Assembly: GCA_035610365.1 (NCBI GenBank)
Contig: CM069435.1
Coordinates: 18,899,123-18,963,122, forward strand
Length of the DNA stretch: 64,000 bases
Direction: 5' to 3'
From: Aquatica leii
Taxonomy: Eukaryota; Arthropoda; Insecta; Coleoptera; Lampyridae
This document shows, one piece after another, positions 45,741 through 58,934 of this stretch (positions are counted from its first letter, which is position 1; each line of letters opens with the position of its first letter). Both the position numbers and the translations under genes were made by a program. Below the pieces are notes generated by a model. That model searched no databases. It saw only the letters and a program-made list of their open reading frames with translations, and was not told the origin of the DNA.

Positions 45741-46073
45741 GGCGGTTGAGTGAGGACGTGTTTTGGTTAATATTATTGCGGAGTTTTGTATACATTAAAG
45801 TGATTAAGCTGTAATCATTGAAGTGATTGTAAAGTTGAAGCAGTTAAGGAAATAATTAGAAGTACAGTAATATGTAAATAGTGAATAATGACATTAAATT
45901 TACGGTTAAGAAGGCATAGGCGAGCTCAGATAACGTGTGTGAATGCGAGAAGGATTGTGGACTAGTTTAAAGGTCAAGCGCGCGCTTTTGATAACATTGA
46001 CGTACATACTTTTATTTATATACCTTTTATAATATTTGTGGCGGGCTTTAATTAGATAAAATTAGATAGAATC

Positions 46074-49000
46074 ATGTCAAAATCCGAATCGACAGGATCG
46101 GAAAGAAAAAGAAAATACAAGAAATTATGCAAGACATTTTTGCAAGAAGTAAGAGAACAAAAAGAAGCCAGAGAAAGGAGCAAGGGGTAATGGAGATGTG
46201 TAGAGAGATGATTACAGAAATAAAGCAGATGAGGTGAGAGAACAATAAATTAGTAGTAAATCTGGAAAAGGCCACGGAGGAGTTAAGAAAAGGAAGAGAA
46301 GAGCGAAGAGAAATATGCGACATGTGGGAGAAAAAAAAGAGCATGGAAGAGAAGATAAAAAAATTAGAAAAAAGGGTGGAAATAAAGGGAAAAGAGAAAG
46401 CAAGAATTTGGTTATAAGAGAAAGGAAAGCCAAGGAGGAAGAGAAAAACGTAAAACGCAAATGGTTAACTTGTTTAAAAATGAATTGGGTGTGGAAAAAA
46501 ATATGAGACGGAATTAAACAGCGAGTGGGTTAATACTGGTAAAATTAAATTCTGTAGAAGGTACGAGAAACAAGGATATTTATAGATGAAAGTATGACCC
46601 CAGTAGAAAAAGAGGTACAAAAAATATGGAGATGAAAAGAAGAAACTAAAGGAAGAAGGAAAAAGAACAACAATAGGGTTTATGAAATTATGGGTTGAGG
46701 AAGAGGAGATGCATTGGAACGTAAAAAAAAATAAATTAGAGGGAAGGAAGTCCAAAAACTAGAAATAATGGTGGTAAAAGATAAAATAAATGAGGACGAC
46801 CAGGCAAAGATCAAGGAAAACGATAAGGAAAAAACGAAGGAGATAGGATTAGTATTTTAACACGTTGCAGCGGTTAAAAATAAAGGATCTGAATTTTGGA
46901 AGTATATAGAAGGGTCTGACATTGTAGGTTTAGTTCAAACGTGGTTGCAGGAGAAAGATTTGGAAATATAGAAAGTAACTTTACTAGAAAGATATATATG
47001 GAATGTACAGTTCGGGACAAGAAAAGAAAAAAAAGGAAGAGCGCAAGGGGGTATAATATTGGAAGTAAGAGAAACATAGGTGGTAGAAGAATAGAAGAAT
47101 AAAAAGTAAGAGCAAGGAATAGTAGTAAATGAAATATTAAGGGAAGATGAGGGTAAATTTACGGTGATAACAGTGTACGGTCAAGAAATGAAACAAACAA
47201 TCAGGAACTTGAAGCAGCTACTGATTGAAGAAGAGACAACAAAATTAATAGTGAGTGGGGATTTTAACGCGAGAATTGGAGAAGATGGAGGTATGATAGT
47301 GAATGGGGAGGAAATAAAAAGAGTAACGATAGATAAGGCATTAAACAAATATGATAGAGAGCTATTGGAGTTATGTTAGGGAAAGAGGTGGACTACACTC
47401 AACGGAAATATGGAGGAAGGAGATAGAAGAGAATATACATATATAAGTGAAAGGGGAGAATTTATAATATATTATGTAATGGTTAGTGGGGAGGTTTTAG
47501 AGGAAATAGAAAGTTTTAAAACAGTTGAAGAGGTTTATTCAGACCATAAGTCATTAGAAGTAAGGCTAAAAAGTTGGAAGAGAGAAAGAAATGATTTAAG
47601 CACAGTTTGGGAGGAGAAAAAGGTATGGACAGATGAAAATATTGAGGAGGAACAATGGATGGAGGAAGGAGTGAAAGAACTGATCAATAAAATGGATAAA
47701 GGCAAAGATACAAGAAATTAAAATATAAAAAAGTTTAGAGAAAAGAGGTGGTGGAATAAGGTATGCAGGGAAGCCAGGAAGGAAAAGAAGAGGTAAAAGA
47801 AGGCGGAAAAAAGAAATTTGGATATTCAGGAATATAAAAGATTAAGATCACAATATAGAAAAGAGTGTTGTAAGAGAAAAGAGTAAGAAAGTAGAAAGAT
47901 GTTAGAAAATGAAGGAAACATATGTGGTTTTTTGAATAAGAAAATAATAGTTGGGAAAAAAGAGGGGGATACAAATTGATATGAAAACATGGAGAGAACA
48001 TTGCGCAGAGGTCTTAGAGGGGGGAGAAGAGAAGAATGGTCAATTTGAAATAAAAAGGATAACAAGAGGAAGGAGCAGAACGGTTATACAGAAAGAAGAA
48101 ATAGAAGAAGCAAAAAAAAAAGAAAGACAGAAGGAACGGAGGGGAGGCAATGAGAAGAATGGAAAATATACAGGTGAAGGGTTTCCGAATGATTAGAGAG
48201 AAGCAATAATATGCCCAGTTTACAAAGCAGAAGACAGAAGAGAGGTAAAAAATTATAGAGGTATAAGTGTGGCAAATGGGGGATATAAAAATTATATGAC
48301 AATTTTGCAAAAATACTGGAAAAAGAAATGGAGAAAAAAAAGATCTTACCAGACTGGCAGACAGGATTTAGAAGAGGGAGTAGGTCATTAGATAATGTAT
48401 GCATATTGAAACAGATAGTAAACAAAGAAATAGAAGTGAAGAGAGGGAATATTTTTGCGTTATTTTTTATATAAAAGCAACGTTTGATAATATCAATTAA
48501 AGTAAATTATGGAATATATTAAGAAAGAAACATATAGAGGAAGAACTAGTGTTATAAATGTAGAGGAAATATATAATGAGACAAAATGCAAAGTAAGAAT
48601 AGATTGAAACTTAAGTGCAGCATTTTGAACAAATAAAGGATTAATGCAAGGGTGCCCATTTAGTCTTAGTTTATTTGCTGTATATTTAGAGGATTTAGAG
48701 AAAGAGTTGATGGGACAACAGAGTGGAGGAATACTAATGGAGGGGTTAAAAGTGTGGGTTTTGGCGTAGGCGGATGACGTAGTGATTATAGCGAAGATGA
48801 TGATAAAGACAGTAAATAAGTATTTGGAAAAAATATTTAAATGTAAATGTGGGAAAACAAACATAGTAGTGTTACAAAAAGGGAAGGGGAAGTTAAAAAA
48901 AAGTGGAGTGGAAGTGGGGAGACAAGGTAATAGAAAGTGTAAATGAAGTGACTTATATTTGGGTTATCGAATCAGATACGACAATAAAGATGAGACTCAT

Positions 49001-49200
49001 ATAAAATGGTGTTGATGTACGGCGGAAATATGGGGGGTGGGAGGAATTGGAGTACAAAAAAAATACTGGAAATGTACGTTAGGGTTAGAAAGAAAGACGC
49101 CAGGGTACATAGTAGAGGAGGAAATGATGTTAGAAAAGATAAGAGTACAGGCGTGGAAGAGAGCAATGTGTTGCGAAGAACAATTGAAAATGCTTCATTT
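46074..49200 (+). pseudogene. Full-length-like LINE relic: coiled coil, endonuclease, RT
   Basis: A Lys/Glu-rich coiled-coil N-terminus starts MSKSESTGSERKRK. An AP-like endonuclease follows at about 46860-47720: GLVQTWLQEK, TVYGQEM, the metal/active-site box SGDFNARIGEDGG (about 47250-47290), EYTYISERGE and YSDHKSLEVRL near 47540. RT pieces: PVYKAEDRREVKNYRGIS (about 48210-48270), the GLMQGCPFSLSLFAVYLEDL region (about 48640) and ADDVVII (about 48770), preceded by a stop. The C-terminal part reaches about 49200. Many stops and shifts. It lies in the sense orientation of the host intron. It is unlike the LINE at 24867. Confidence 0.8.
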
Positions 49201-49649
49201 TTTGCTACTTACCAAAATTTCAGATTTGTTCTTGCTAAAAAAGTTTCACTTCAATAAAAGTAAAGAAAAGTGTCGAATTGACTCTGTTTTTGAAGACTGA
49301 CACTGCATCTATTGATTTTCTTCTTGTTTATTTCATCAACATTTTCTGTTGTAAAATGTACACATTCAAGCTTCTGTGTAGACTGAGACGCGCAGTGATA
49401 GATAATATTATTGTATTTGGTCATGTAAATGACACTTAAGTTTCTGGTGTGCGACTTGTGGTCGTCTCGGATGATACTATATTAATTCTTACTATTTTTT
49501 TTTACGAATGTGCTTGATTTCACTATCTGTTTTTATCAATATTGAAAAGTCGCGTTTTGCTCTTTTATTTTTTTGTCTACTCTACTTGATATGTAAAAAA
49601 ATTTTTATCTTCGTTTCCATCTATTTCTAGCTAAGTGTTACTCAAATGA

Positions 49650-50800
49650 TATTAATTTATATTTTTTACTTATGTTATTGTGTCTATTTCACGGTCATAC
49701 ATTTAACTTTTATTCTTCTATGTTTAGTGTCAAGTTTGTTTGGTTGCACGGATTTTTAGTTAAAGCTTAACACTGTGCTTTTAGAGATCCGCGTCGTTAT
49801 GAAATCCATCCGCGAATTTTTTTAAGCATGCTTTTTTTAGTCTTTTGCTTTTTCATACATTGGGGCGCTAAAACATAATTTTACAAAAAACGTTATCAGC
49901 AAATCACAGTATTTTTGGTTTTGATTAAAAAAAATTAAGCAGTTTTTAAAACAATTACAGATGGTATATAATCACAAAAGAGACTACGAAACGTAATTAA
50001 AGAAACACTTCCCGGTGTAGGAAATGTTTAAAATTAAAAATACACTGCGAGTTAAAGTAGTGATCCGCGTTGAATTTCTAATTTTAAAGGTAATCCGTGA
50101 CTGAAAAAGTTTGGGAACTTAGTGTCTAAATTTCATATTTTTTACTTCTGTTATTGTGTCTATTTCACGGTCATATATTTAACTTTAAGCCTTCTATGTT
50201 TAGTGTCAAGTTTGTTTGGTTGCACGGATTTTTAGGTAAAGCTCGACACTGCTTTTAGAGATCCGCGACGTTACGGAATATATCCGCGGATTTGTTATTT
50301 TTTATTTTGCACATACTTTTTTTAGATTTTATTTTTTTGATATGTTGAATTGCTAAAACTGAATTATAATCTCATCTATCAACTAATCAAAACGGACAAA
50401 AACAGTACTACGTCATCACTATATTTTTTATTTTGATTTAAAAAGATTATGCAGTTTTTATAAATTTACAAACGGTATATAGGCACAAAAAACACTACAA
50501 AATGTATTCAAAGAAGCAAATAGTAAGAATAGAAAAAATAAAAAAAAAGAAGCAATGGTAAAGCACTCAACCACAAGGTTACTTCTTTTTCAGTCACTTT
50601 TATGGAGTTAAAAATCCGGCTGGGTTTTCAAATTGATTACCTAACTCTGTATTGTTTCCTACCTTTTAAGAGTTTAGAATCTGACTTAGTGCAAACTCGG
50701 AAAAAGATCGCGATTTGTTATTCATTCTTTTATGTTTAGTGTGAAGTTTGTTTTATTGTATACAATTTAGAAATCCGCGTATCGTGGTGAAATTTCATTC
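49650..50800 (+). repeat. ~480-600-bp repeat, two copies and a third partial
   Basis: TTCTATGTTTAGTGTCAAG, followed by GTTGCACGGATTTTTAG and TTTTAGAGATCCGCG, occurs at about 49715-49790 and 50188-50265. A shorter, more diverged copy (TTTTATGTTTAGTGTGAAG and AAATCCGCG) lies at about 50730-50780. Each of the first two copies is followed by an ACGGTATATA-like line. It could be a small satellite or an LTR series. Confidence 0.72.
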
Positions 50801-50863
50801 CAGTTTTCTTTTATTTTGTTTATCTTGTAGTTTTTTGCTAAATAATGTTTTTTTTATTTTTAG

Positions 50864-50995
50864 GTTATTACGCTGACCATTTGTCCGTCGCCCAAGAAAT
50901 ACGAGGAAATCACACGGTACGGATCAAAAACGAATCACGTGGTTTCCACTTAAACAACCTATCATACGCTGGTCCAATAGTAATGGGAGTTGGAG
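50864..50995 (+). CDS. TMEM200-like membrane protein, second recognised coding exon
   Basis: The 132-nt exon has an acceptor (TTTTTAG) and a donor (GTAGGA) and is phase 1 at both ends. It encodes GYYADHLSVAQEI, a presumed extracellular loop with NHT and NLS glycosylation sequons, then AGPIVMGVGG, matching the LGPxxMGIG start of the second hydrophobic segment in TMEM200 proteins. The rest of that helix and the long C-terminal tail must lie in later exons, which I do not find before 64000. Confidence 0.74.
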
Positions 50996-52479
50996 GTAGG
51001 ATATCTTTTTTATCAAACATTTTCACTGAATGTAATCACTTAGTACCAAATTGAAACTATCAACCATATGGTAAATACATTTTTAGTCAACGTCTGCTTA
51101 TCCGTTAAAGAGTGCAGAATTATTGACCTATTTTACAACTAAATTTAACGAAAAATTGGTCGAGCGGTGCGTTTTTTACAAATGCTGCTTTAGCGGTAAG
51201 AGACAATACTTTCTATAGAGAAGTTGTAAAACTCAAAAAGTGCTATAAAAAAAGTATGCGACGACTTACATCATATGTTAAGATTAATACACAAATTGAC
51301 AAAATATGAAATTAATTTATTTTTAATCTATCACGGGGAATTTAAGAAGGTAATCTTAAATTTTATCAATAATTTGCTTATAATCAAAGAAATTTTATGT
51401 AGACAAAAAATATTGTTTAGACAAGTAGCTATTAGCTTTTGCAATCGTGTTTTACAAAAACAAAATAAAGTACACTATGGTGTAGAAGGGTGGCGAAGAA
51501 AGTCAGATACAAGGTGCGTTTGTCTACAAGATAGTTAAATATGCGCTTTACGTACGTGTCTGGAATTGTGCTAGCGTTGACAAAGTGGCAAAAGCGGCAT
51601 GATTAAAAACTTTGTACTATCGTAAACAGATGGCGCTGTTAGTTAAATATCGTTTTCTAATACGCGTTAACAAGATTTATTTTTATTAGTAATTATTTAG
51701 GTAAAACTCAATAGTATTTGAAAATTAACTGTTTTCTTAATAATAATCGAGTTCTGTGATGTATTTCTATTAAGTTTTATAGTCATTTTGAGCCCTTATC
51801 TATGCTAACATGCATGAATGCACGCCGTATTCACAACTTTACAAACAATAATTTTGATTGATGTAACAGATATGTTATTTAACATTTATTGTTCTAAAGA
51901 TTTTATCGAGAATTCAATATGCAGGTATCATTTAAAGCATACTACACTACAGGGGCGAACTGGCTAAAAGTACCGGGGAACTTAGATTCTCCTAAATCAA
52001 TAAAAATTTAAAAAAATTGATAATTATACATATGCTGAAAAAACTGTACTAATGAAACAGCAGATTGTAGTAAAAAAATTGGAAAAATTATGTGAGATTA
52101 AACAAAATGTTAATGATCATAACGGTGACAGTAATGATAGTGGAAAATTTATACAACCTAAAAAAACGTTTTCTCAGCAACGAAAATTAAATTTATTAAT
52201 CCGGAGTTAAACCCAAGCGACATAGTGCCCAAAATACATCTGTGTTAAATGAAAATTGAAATTATCTTCAAATTGAGATGTAGTTTAAGAAAATGGCCAA
52301 AACGAGTTCAAAGTACCTTAATGTCATTTTCACAAGACGAAAAACATTATAAAAAAGGCACTGCAATAAAGCACCTCAAGCATATTTATATCAGACTTAA
52401 AAATCGTAAAAATTCACTGCAACATGAAAATTCGGTATGAATGTTACTATTTCAAAATCAACTACTAACATACTTGGTA
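50996..52479. other. Non-coding, probably intron of the TMEM200-like gene
   Basis: AT-rich; nothing recognised. Confidence 0.4.
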
Positions 52480-53896
52480 CAAAATACAACATAAACATCC
52501 AGATTTTAGCAATTACGATATTTTTTTTCAGTTCGAGTATTTTATCCTCTGTACATAAAGTTCTGAAATTATAGCTTCTACTAGTTATTTCTAAATTATT
52601 GTTACGGGTTTTGCTTTTTTTTCTCTACTCAAACATTTACTCTCCCTAGGCACGCACACAGGACTGGTGCTAATTGCTGGGAAAAAGAGCGCGCGGCGGG
52701 CTATAAATGCGCTGGATCGACGGAATAAGAGACACGCGGATTTTACATGGAAGAGAATAGCCGCAAACAAAGAGATATAAAAATTATAGTCAGTGGTGAA
52801 ATTTCAAATTTTGGGCTCTAGAACAAACCACTAGTAGCGATTTTATTATCTAAAATTAAGGTATCGTGTGTTACGTAACTAAATGAGGGCGGCGACTAAC
52901 TCAGTTGTTCAGGCGATAAAGTCGTAAGCTTCGTGATGTTAGATGATAAAATAAATTTAAAAAATCGCTAAAACAATGAAAGACTAGAGTGGGATACACC
53001 ATTTAAATCTACCCGCAGCTAAAATAGAACAAATAACAAGACAGAAGTGGTAACACAGAACCTATTTATTTTATCACAGACAGAAGTTAACGTTAGAAGA
53101 AAAAGAAGAAGAAAAAGGTACATAAGTATATTTATATAAATTTTATCAAACGCTAACACGTAAGTCGATATCACAGACAAAATATGAACTATCTCCTCGA
53201 CGAAAGTGACTTAGTCGGCCTAACTTTTACATTCAGAAAACGAATGACTTTACAATCGTAAATTAAAACACAAAAGTACGAAAATTGAAGAATTAGAGAA
53301 TCAACGCGCACCGTATAATAATATGTGACACAACAAAACGATTTTATAACTAATTGTGTTATCAGTATTACCTAAAACTTACCTACGGCGTTATGACAAA
53401 TAAACCCCTTTTATTCATACGATCACTGAAAATAAACGACTGTACAGAATTTTTCTCAAATTAATTTCGTAATTTTTGGTTAAAGTTTCTTCCAATACGT
53501 ATAATAATTGCATCCAACCCCTCGAAGGTGTAGATAGTGTTAGCTACAACGACGTGACGTCATCATGGAAATTTCCGAATTATAAGAAAACGTGTGGGGG
53601 TGGAATAATTTAATTAAACCACGAACACAAGAGATGCTTATCTTAAATAAGAACTTTCACTCAGATCACGACAATATTCTAATTCATATTTACATAGATG
53701 TGCGTGAAACACTTGAGAATGATGAAAACCTTGTTGGGTGTACACGTACATACGCCTGCGTCCTTTAAAACGTTACCGGAAGAAAATTAAATCGTGTTTA
53801 AATTTGACATACTATCCCTACTCAACAACCAAAAGAGAGCGTATCGAGAATAAATTTTATACAGGGGACAAACATTATACTAAAGCATTTCTAACA
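52480..53896. mobile_element. Composite repeat, copy 1: LINE fragments joined to a family B solo LTR
   Basis: 52480-52670 is the inverted 5' end of a LINE (minus strand) and 52670-52860 its 3' end on + (GGCGGGC...GCTGGATCGACGG encodes RWIDG-like residues). A family B LTR in minus orientation follows at 52869-53896. The same joint order recurs at 59125-60660. Confidence 0.72.
52869..53896 (-). repeat. Family B solo LTR, minus strand
   Basis: The left end TGTTACG and right end TTCTAACA correspond, inverted, to the ends of 28127-29799. Internal blocks match in order, including ACGTGACGTCATCATG near 53555 and the AATAAATTTTATACAGGGG block near 53853. No clear short target duplication, which fits later rearrangement. 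Confidence 0.75.
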
Positions 53897-54439
53897 GAAA
53901 AAGTAAACCCTCATCGGTGCTGGGCTTTGAAACACTACTTTACCTTGAGTTATGGTATTTTTTACCGCTAACTAGAGTTTGTTGAAATAAAATCGGAGCT
54001 TCGGGCCTAAACGAAATCTCAGGTGTAACAGGTTCTGATGAAGCACGTAATACTACGGAACTTAATTTGAAATTTAAGATTGAAGCGTTTTTATACAAAG
54101 TTGTAACTTTCGAAAATGGCAATTAGAACTCATGGAAACAAACAACTTTTCTTGGCTCAAATTTTTGATTTGGAGCCCTGGCGTTTCTTGGTTTTTCGAA
54201 AAATCGTCATGACTCTCTTATTTTAAAGAATATTTAAAAAATACAAAAACTTTTGCTTTCATCATTTGTTTTTGGTTTTCTAAATCATTTGTATTTAAAA
54301 TTATTTCCTATTTTATCAAATAACAAAATGGCGACCTATCAAAAATTTCAAAACTAGATATTTTCAAAACCACTTGACCGATTTTTGAAAATGAAACATG
54401 TGTTAGCTATTGCGTCCGCCATTAGGTTTTTACACTTTG
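53897..54439. other. Unassigned non-coding stretch
   Basis: AT-rich; no coding frame or repeat recognised. Confidence 0.35.
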
Positions 54440-56490
54440 GTTCTTTCGTATCCATGCACTCCTTGATATTGGACCGTTGGTGTACGATCTTTAGTCGATA
54501 ATGTTTTTGACACACTGGTCGATAGCAGCAACTTCAGCTTGAAAAACTGACGCATAACTAAGGTTAGCAAAATTAGCTTCTCATGGTGCTTGCCTCCATA
54601 TATTGCGGCACCGGTACAGTTGCGATTTTTGGTCTTATCGGTGTACCATAAAGTTTCTTTAATCGAGTCCGGCTAAAGTAAAGTAAAGTCGGATCTCATT
54701 ATTAACATTGTTTCTTCTTGCAGCACGTTGTATATATTCGGTTTGTATGTTCCGCTAGAGACGTACGTTCATTTATCTGCAGTTTGTTGTTATATTCAAA
54801 ATAATAAAAGAAACATAAATAAGGTAATCGCTGGTGTTCAGTGAAGATGGTCGAGAGATGAGTTCAACAATCTGTGACTAATTTGGAAAACTCACAAGGT
54901 AAAAGTTAAAATTAAAAGAGCGCCAGGAAGGTTAATAGCTTAATTAGGCTTCTAGACCTTGCCAACCAAAAAATCTGCTATCTTTTTAAATACACTTTAA
55001 ATCGTACTTACCTTATTAGAGTGCATTACACTAAAATCTGCAATTTTTAATTTACACAAAACGCAAAAATTTTAAAACGGTAATTATATATATAAATAAA
55101 CACAAATTTTATTTAAAAAAATACAGAATTAAGTAAAACGTCGAGACCGTAAAGTATACGAAATAGAATGAGCAACCAAAAACTCACAAGAAACGCAAAA
55201 TTATCAAATGATAACTAAATATAAACTACTAAAGTAAACGAGCGCACTAGAATATAGAATTAGAATCTAAATTTTGAAACGAGTTAATCACTGTCGGAAA
55301 TAATAAATTATAAAATGTACTCAAAACGTATGACAATTAACTTAACCTAAATGACTCAAGTGGACATGCACTAAATGCGTACTGTTATCAGCAGACATGT
55401 CATTTTTTACACTTTGCCTAGCTTAAAAACCATGTTTTTAAGGTTGGTTCTCTTACCTCATACAAACTCACCGAACGCGATGGTGGGTATAGTTACCACA
55501 GTATAATAGCCGTTTGGTCATTGTAGGTTTTAATCCTTATGTTTGATTGCATTAAGAACTTTGATGGTCTTTGTTGTGACGTTTTACAGATGAGCGTTAA
55601 AAGTCAGTCTGTAGGTATGAAGGTGAATCCTAACATTTGACTTCATCAAGAGCGCGAGTCCGTACATCGTAGGTAGTTTTATGTTATCCGTTTTCCGTCG
55701 TTTGGTAAACGAAGCGATTGCCGTTTTGATTGAATTCACTGGCAGTTTTTTTTACACAATTTTCGGACAGTGTTTAGTGTTTAGTGTATTTTGCAGTATG
55801 TTAGATATAATTGTTTTAAAATTCCCGTTTGTAATGATGATGAAATCGTCGACGTCTTCTGGATCTTGTAGTAGGCCGTCTATGAGCAGGCACTACAGCA
55901 CGGGTGATAACGCTTCGCATTGTAGGCACCCACTAGCCACCTTGGCTCATACCGTACAAAGTAGCTGTTACCGTCCGATTTCTGAGCATGGAGTTGATCC
56001 AGTTTTGCACTATAGGTGTGATGAACGTGTAGGTTTATTTTCTAGGATTTTCAAAAGTCTTTCTTTGCTTTTTTAATGGCATTGTTGTATGCCGTGAGAA
56101 TGGTTTTGTATTATTCGCAGTCTTTTTTGGATTTGTTAAATAGCTTTCTAGTGTGTGCTCTTTCTTTATCAAGCTTCATGTTTTATCAAGTTACCTTGTT
56201 GGGGGGTTCGTTTACTAATTCTTGGGCAGCTTGTTATAAATGCAGACTTTATTGAATTAACAATACCTAGATTAGAGTTTCGTTGAACAACTCCTAGTCG
56301 GTTTTCCTTGAGTTTCTGTATTTCATTACGAGTTTCTCGTCTGATGTAATGTTGAAGCGAATGTATATCTGGTCAGATAAAGAAGGTTCATCTGATACAT
56401 GCCACATTTTTATTACTTTGCTCGCCTTTGGACTAACAAGTTTACGCTTCTTAGTTTTGTGACTATTACACTGCCGATTGTCTGTGCTCA
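54440..56490 (-). pseudogene. R1/LOA/I-like LINE relic: endonuclease end, RT, RNase H
   Basis: Minus-strand order. The endonuclease C-terminus WHVSDEPSLSDQIYI and YRNSRKTD lie at 56294-56491. A linker with NNAIKKAKKDF is near 56080. RT pieces are ALSPVLWCLLIDGLL near 55900 and DVDDFIIITNG near 55850, where YADD is expected. The thumb has YYTVVTIPTIAFGEF near 55500. An RNase H start, LWYTDKTK...GAAIYG, is near 54650. The order RT then RNase H fits I- or LOA-like elements; R1 itself lacks RNase H. It has heavy decay with many stops. Confidence 0.68.
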
Positions 56491-56499
56491 CCCCGAATT

Positions 56500-58470
56500 T
56501 CTTCTTAATTTTCTACTCAAAGTTTTTGACCCAGAACACGCCTGACATTGACCTCGTTTTTGGGTTCACACGCCGCTTGTACTGGTTTCTCTTGATTTGC
56601 GTTGCTCTGTTAGCTGATATCGTCTAATATTTCGTTTATATAAGCTTGGAACGTATAGCAGCGTTGGTAATCTTTTTTCTCGTATGGGGCTCTACTGATT
56701 GTTTACTGAATTCTTAAAAAATCGTTTTTTGTGGCGGCGCTTTGATTTCTAATCTTTTGGTTATCGTTTTGATTGTCTGTTATAACTGTATTCTGCCACT
56801 ATCTTATCTAGTGAAATATGATATCCGGTTTCTTGTGTTTTTTTCTGAAACAACCATGTCACTGCAATTAGCTGAAATGTCGGTGAGTGGGCTAGATTGA
56901 GAATACTATAACTAAAGAAAAAAATAAGCGCTACTTTATTGTACTGGCAAAATCTTTGGCTTGGAGACACCAGGGTATATACGAAATCGCGTCCACGAAG
57001 AAGTGGGATATAAACAAACAACTATCAACGAGAGAACAAACAACTTTGTTATATTTATTTTTCCAAACGATAACCGCTTTTTTCTTTTAACCTAACCGTT
57101 TAAATTAGTATTAAAAACGACTTATGCAAACTTAAAGTTTCTTACGTAAGTAGCAATTAAATATACTATATCAGTAGTATTATAGCTCAATCTGGCGAAG
57201 AGTGTAAGTTTACAATCGTCGCTGTATATTTGCCGAAGTCTGGCTTTAAGTACAACTAATACTTAAGGATACTAGGTTGGAATCAAGTCAGCGTACTTAA
57301 ATTTGAATAAGTTGAAAGTTGAACTATTGACTCAACTGAAAGTAAAATATTAATAATAATAAAGCTGAAGACATAGTAAATAGAATTATAGACTATATGT
57401 AGCGCAGTTATAAAAAAACAATACAAATTAATACGCTGAGTGTAAGTCAAATAATCACATCAAAACCACACTTGACAAGTAGCGGGTCAAGGTTTCATTT
57501 GAGAGACTACCTGCGGTTATCAATCCTACGTCGCTACACCTGTCTGATTCGGTTTATAATATTATAAACATCCTCATGTTCATTCGTTGAAGTTGAGCTG
57601 TAGAAAAGACTTCAAAGTTAACAAAAGCAAGATGGCACCCATGTCTGTGATGATTAAAGTAGATCGAGAATCGTCTTAATTCTGTCAAAAAACGTAGAAA
57701 ATTTTTATTTCAGTTAACTCGAATTGAACGGACAAAGTTTCTATTAAATGTTACATGTCATTATTTATGCTTTTCTATAAGTAGTCATTTGAAGTAAAAT
57801 TTAAGCCGTCTCTGATTTTTTGACTTCACTGTTTGTTTTGACATTTACTCGAGGGAAGCGCAAGCAGAGGTAACGTTCATTCGCATACTTGACATCACTC
57901 TGAACGTTTGATTTTATCAAGATCTTATCTGCTACATTGTAATTCTGCTTTGTACTTTGGTTATTTCACGTAATACATAGTGAACTTTTCTTATTTGTAT
58001 TCGATGTTCTAATTATTTATTGAACCTTAAGCATTTTTTAATTTGAATTCACCGTATTACTTATTCTATCTAAACTAATTTTAGATCAAGTTTTCATACT
58101 ACGCATGTCTCATCACCAAAGTAATACAAAATATTATTATAATACGAAAATTAAAACGTTAATAGTTATTAGGTACTATGACGTGCAACAAACGATACTA
58201 TAAGGGTGTTTAGATGCTATCGAAATAACGCATTTGTTTTTTTTTGAGGAATGAATGGGGCGTTGCCGTTCTGGCAAGAATTCTTCAAAATAAGGCTTTT
58301 ATATTAGTTAGTGTTCCATACGCTGTAAATGTTTGGTCTAGTAACTTTTTAGTCAACTCTTAAAAAGTAAAATGTTCTTTGTCGCGACCCCGTATCCAGG
58401 TTTCAAACATGAAACAAATTCAATTCCACTTTTTTGTCTGGGTTCCCTTCTAGGAAATTTCCCTCCTTTC
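56500..58470. other. Unassigned non-coding region
   Basis: No convincing gene, RNA or repeat was seen across this ~2-kb AT-rich stretch. Confidence 0.4.
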
Positions 58471-58471
58471 T

Positions 58472-58934
58472 TCAATAGATTTGCAATGCAGTTACAACGT
58501 TGCCGAGAATCCCCGTTTTTATGCCGTAGTTGACAGGCTTACTTTTATCTTTATTTACCACAAAACGGCAGTAAGTGTGGTCCTGGATTGCAAGACATTT
58601 GACAGTTTTTTTTATGAATATCTTAGTTACATCTTGTATAGGTATTAATTTATCCGTTGCTCTTGTGTCTTTATCGTGAAATCTAATCAAACTGGAAGTT
58701 GAGATTTTTTTTTTAAAGTTGGACGATAGAAACAGGGGTCATTTTGCCACAGCATAGGAATGGGCTTACGATTAGCTTTTCGTAAACCATTTCAGTTTCA
58801 TTGGTATTCTTCCAAATAATATAATCTACTCCGTCATTACGATTTTTAGTTTCGTAAGCCTCTCGCTGACTTGCAAAGTTTACTATTTCATTCACCATTT
58901 CAACAAAAATAAATAACTTGAATACTTCTGCCAT
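58472..58934 (-). pseudogene. Unrecognised coding relic with one frameshift
   Basis: Two minus-strand frames, 58713-58934 and 58472-58690, join through a single shift in an A/T run at about 58705-58715, giving roughly 150 codons of balanced composition. The first part contains EMVNEIVNFASQREAYET. The second contains HDKDTRATDKLIPIQDV and VVNKDKSKPVNYGIKTG. I do not recognise the family. It could come from an unidentified mobile element or an integrated virus, or be chance. Confidence 0.35.

Larger units (their letters stand above)
44315..50863 (+). other. 6.5-kb intron of the TMEM200-like gene, filled with mobile elements
   Basis: Donor GTAAGT at 44315-44320; acceptor TTTTTATTTTTAG ending at 50863 after a strong T tract. 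It contains Penelope fragments, a LINE relic and a local repeat, described separately. 44320-44780 and 45740-46070 hold nothing recognised. Confidence 0.72.

Noticed and set aside
46072..48425. Several long hydrophobic minus-strand frames (Phe/Leu/Ser-rich)
   Set aside because: They are the complement of the Lys/Glu-rich coiled-coil and linker parts of the + strand LINE relic.
55681..56076. 131-codon + strand frame with Cys/His residues
   Set aside because: It is the antisense of LINE reverse-transcriptase motifs read on the minus strand.
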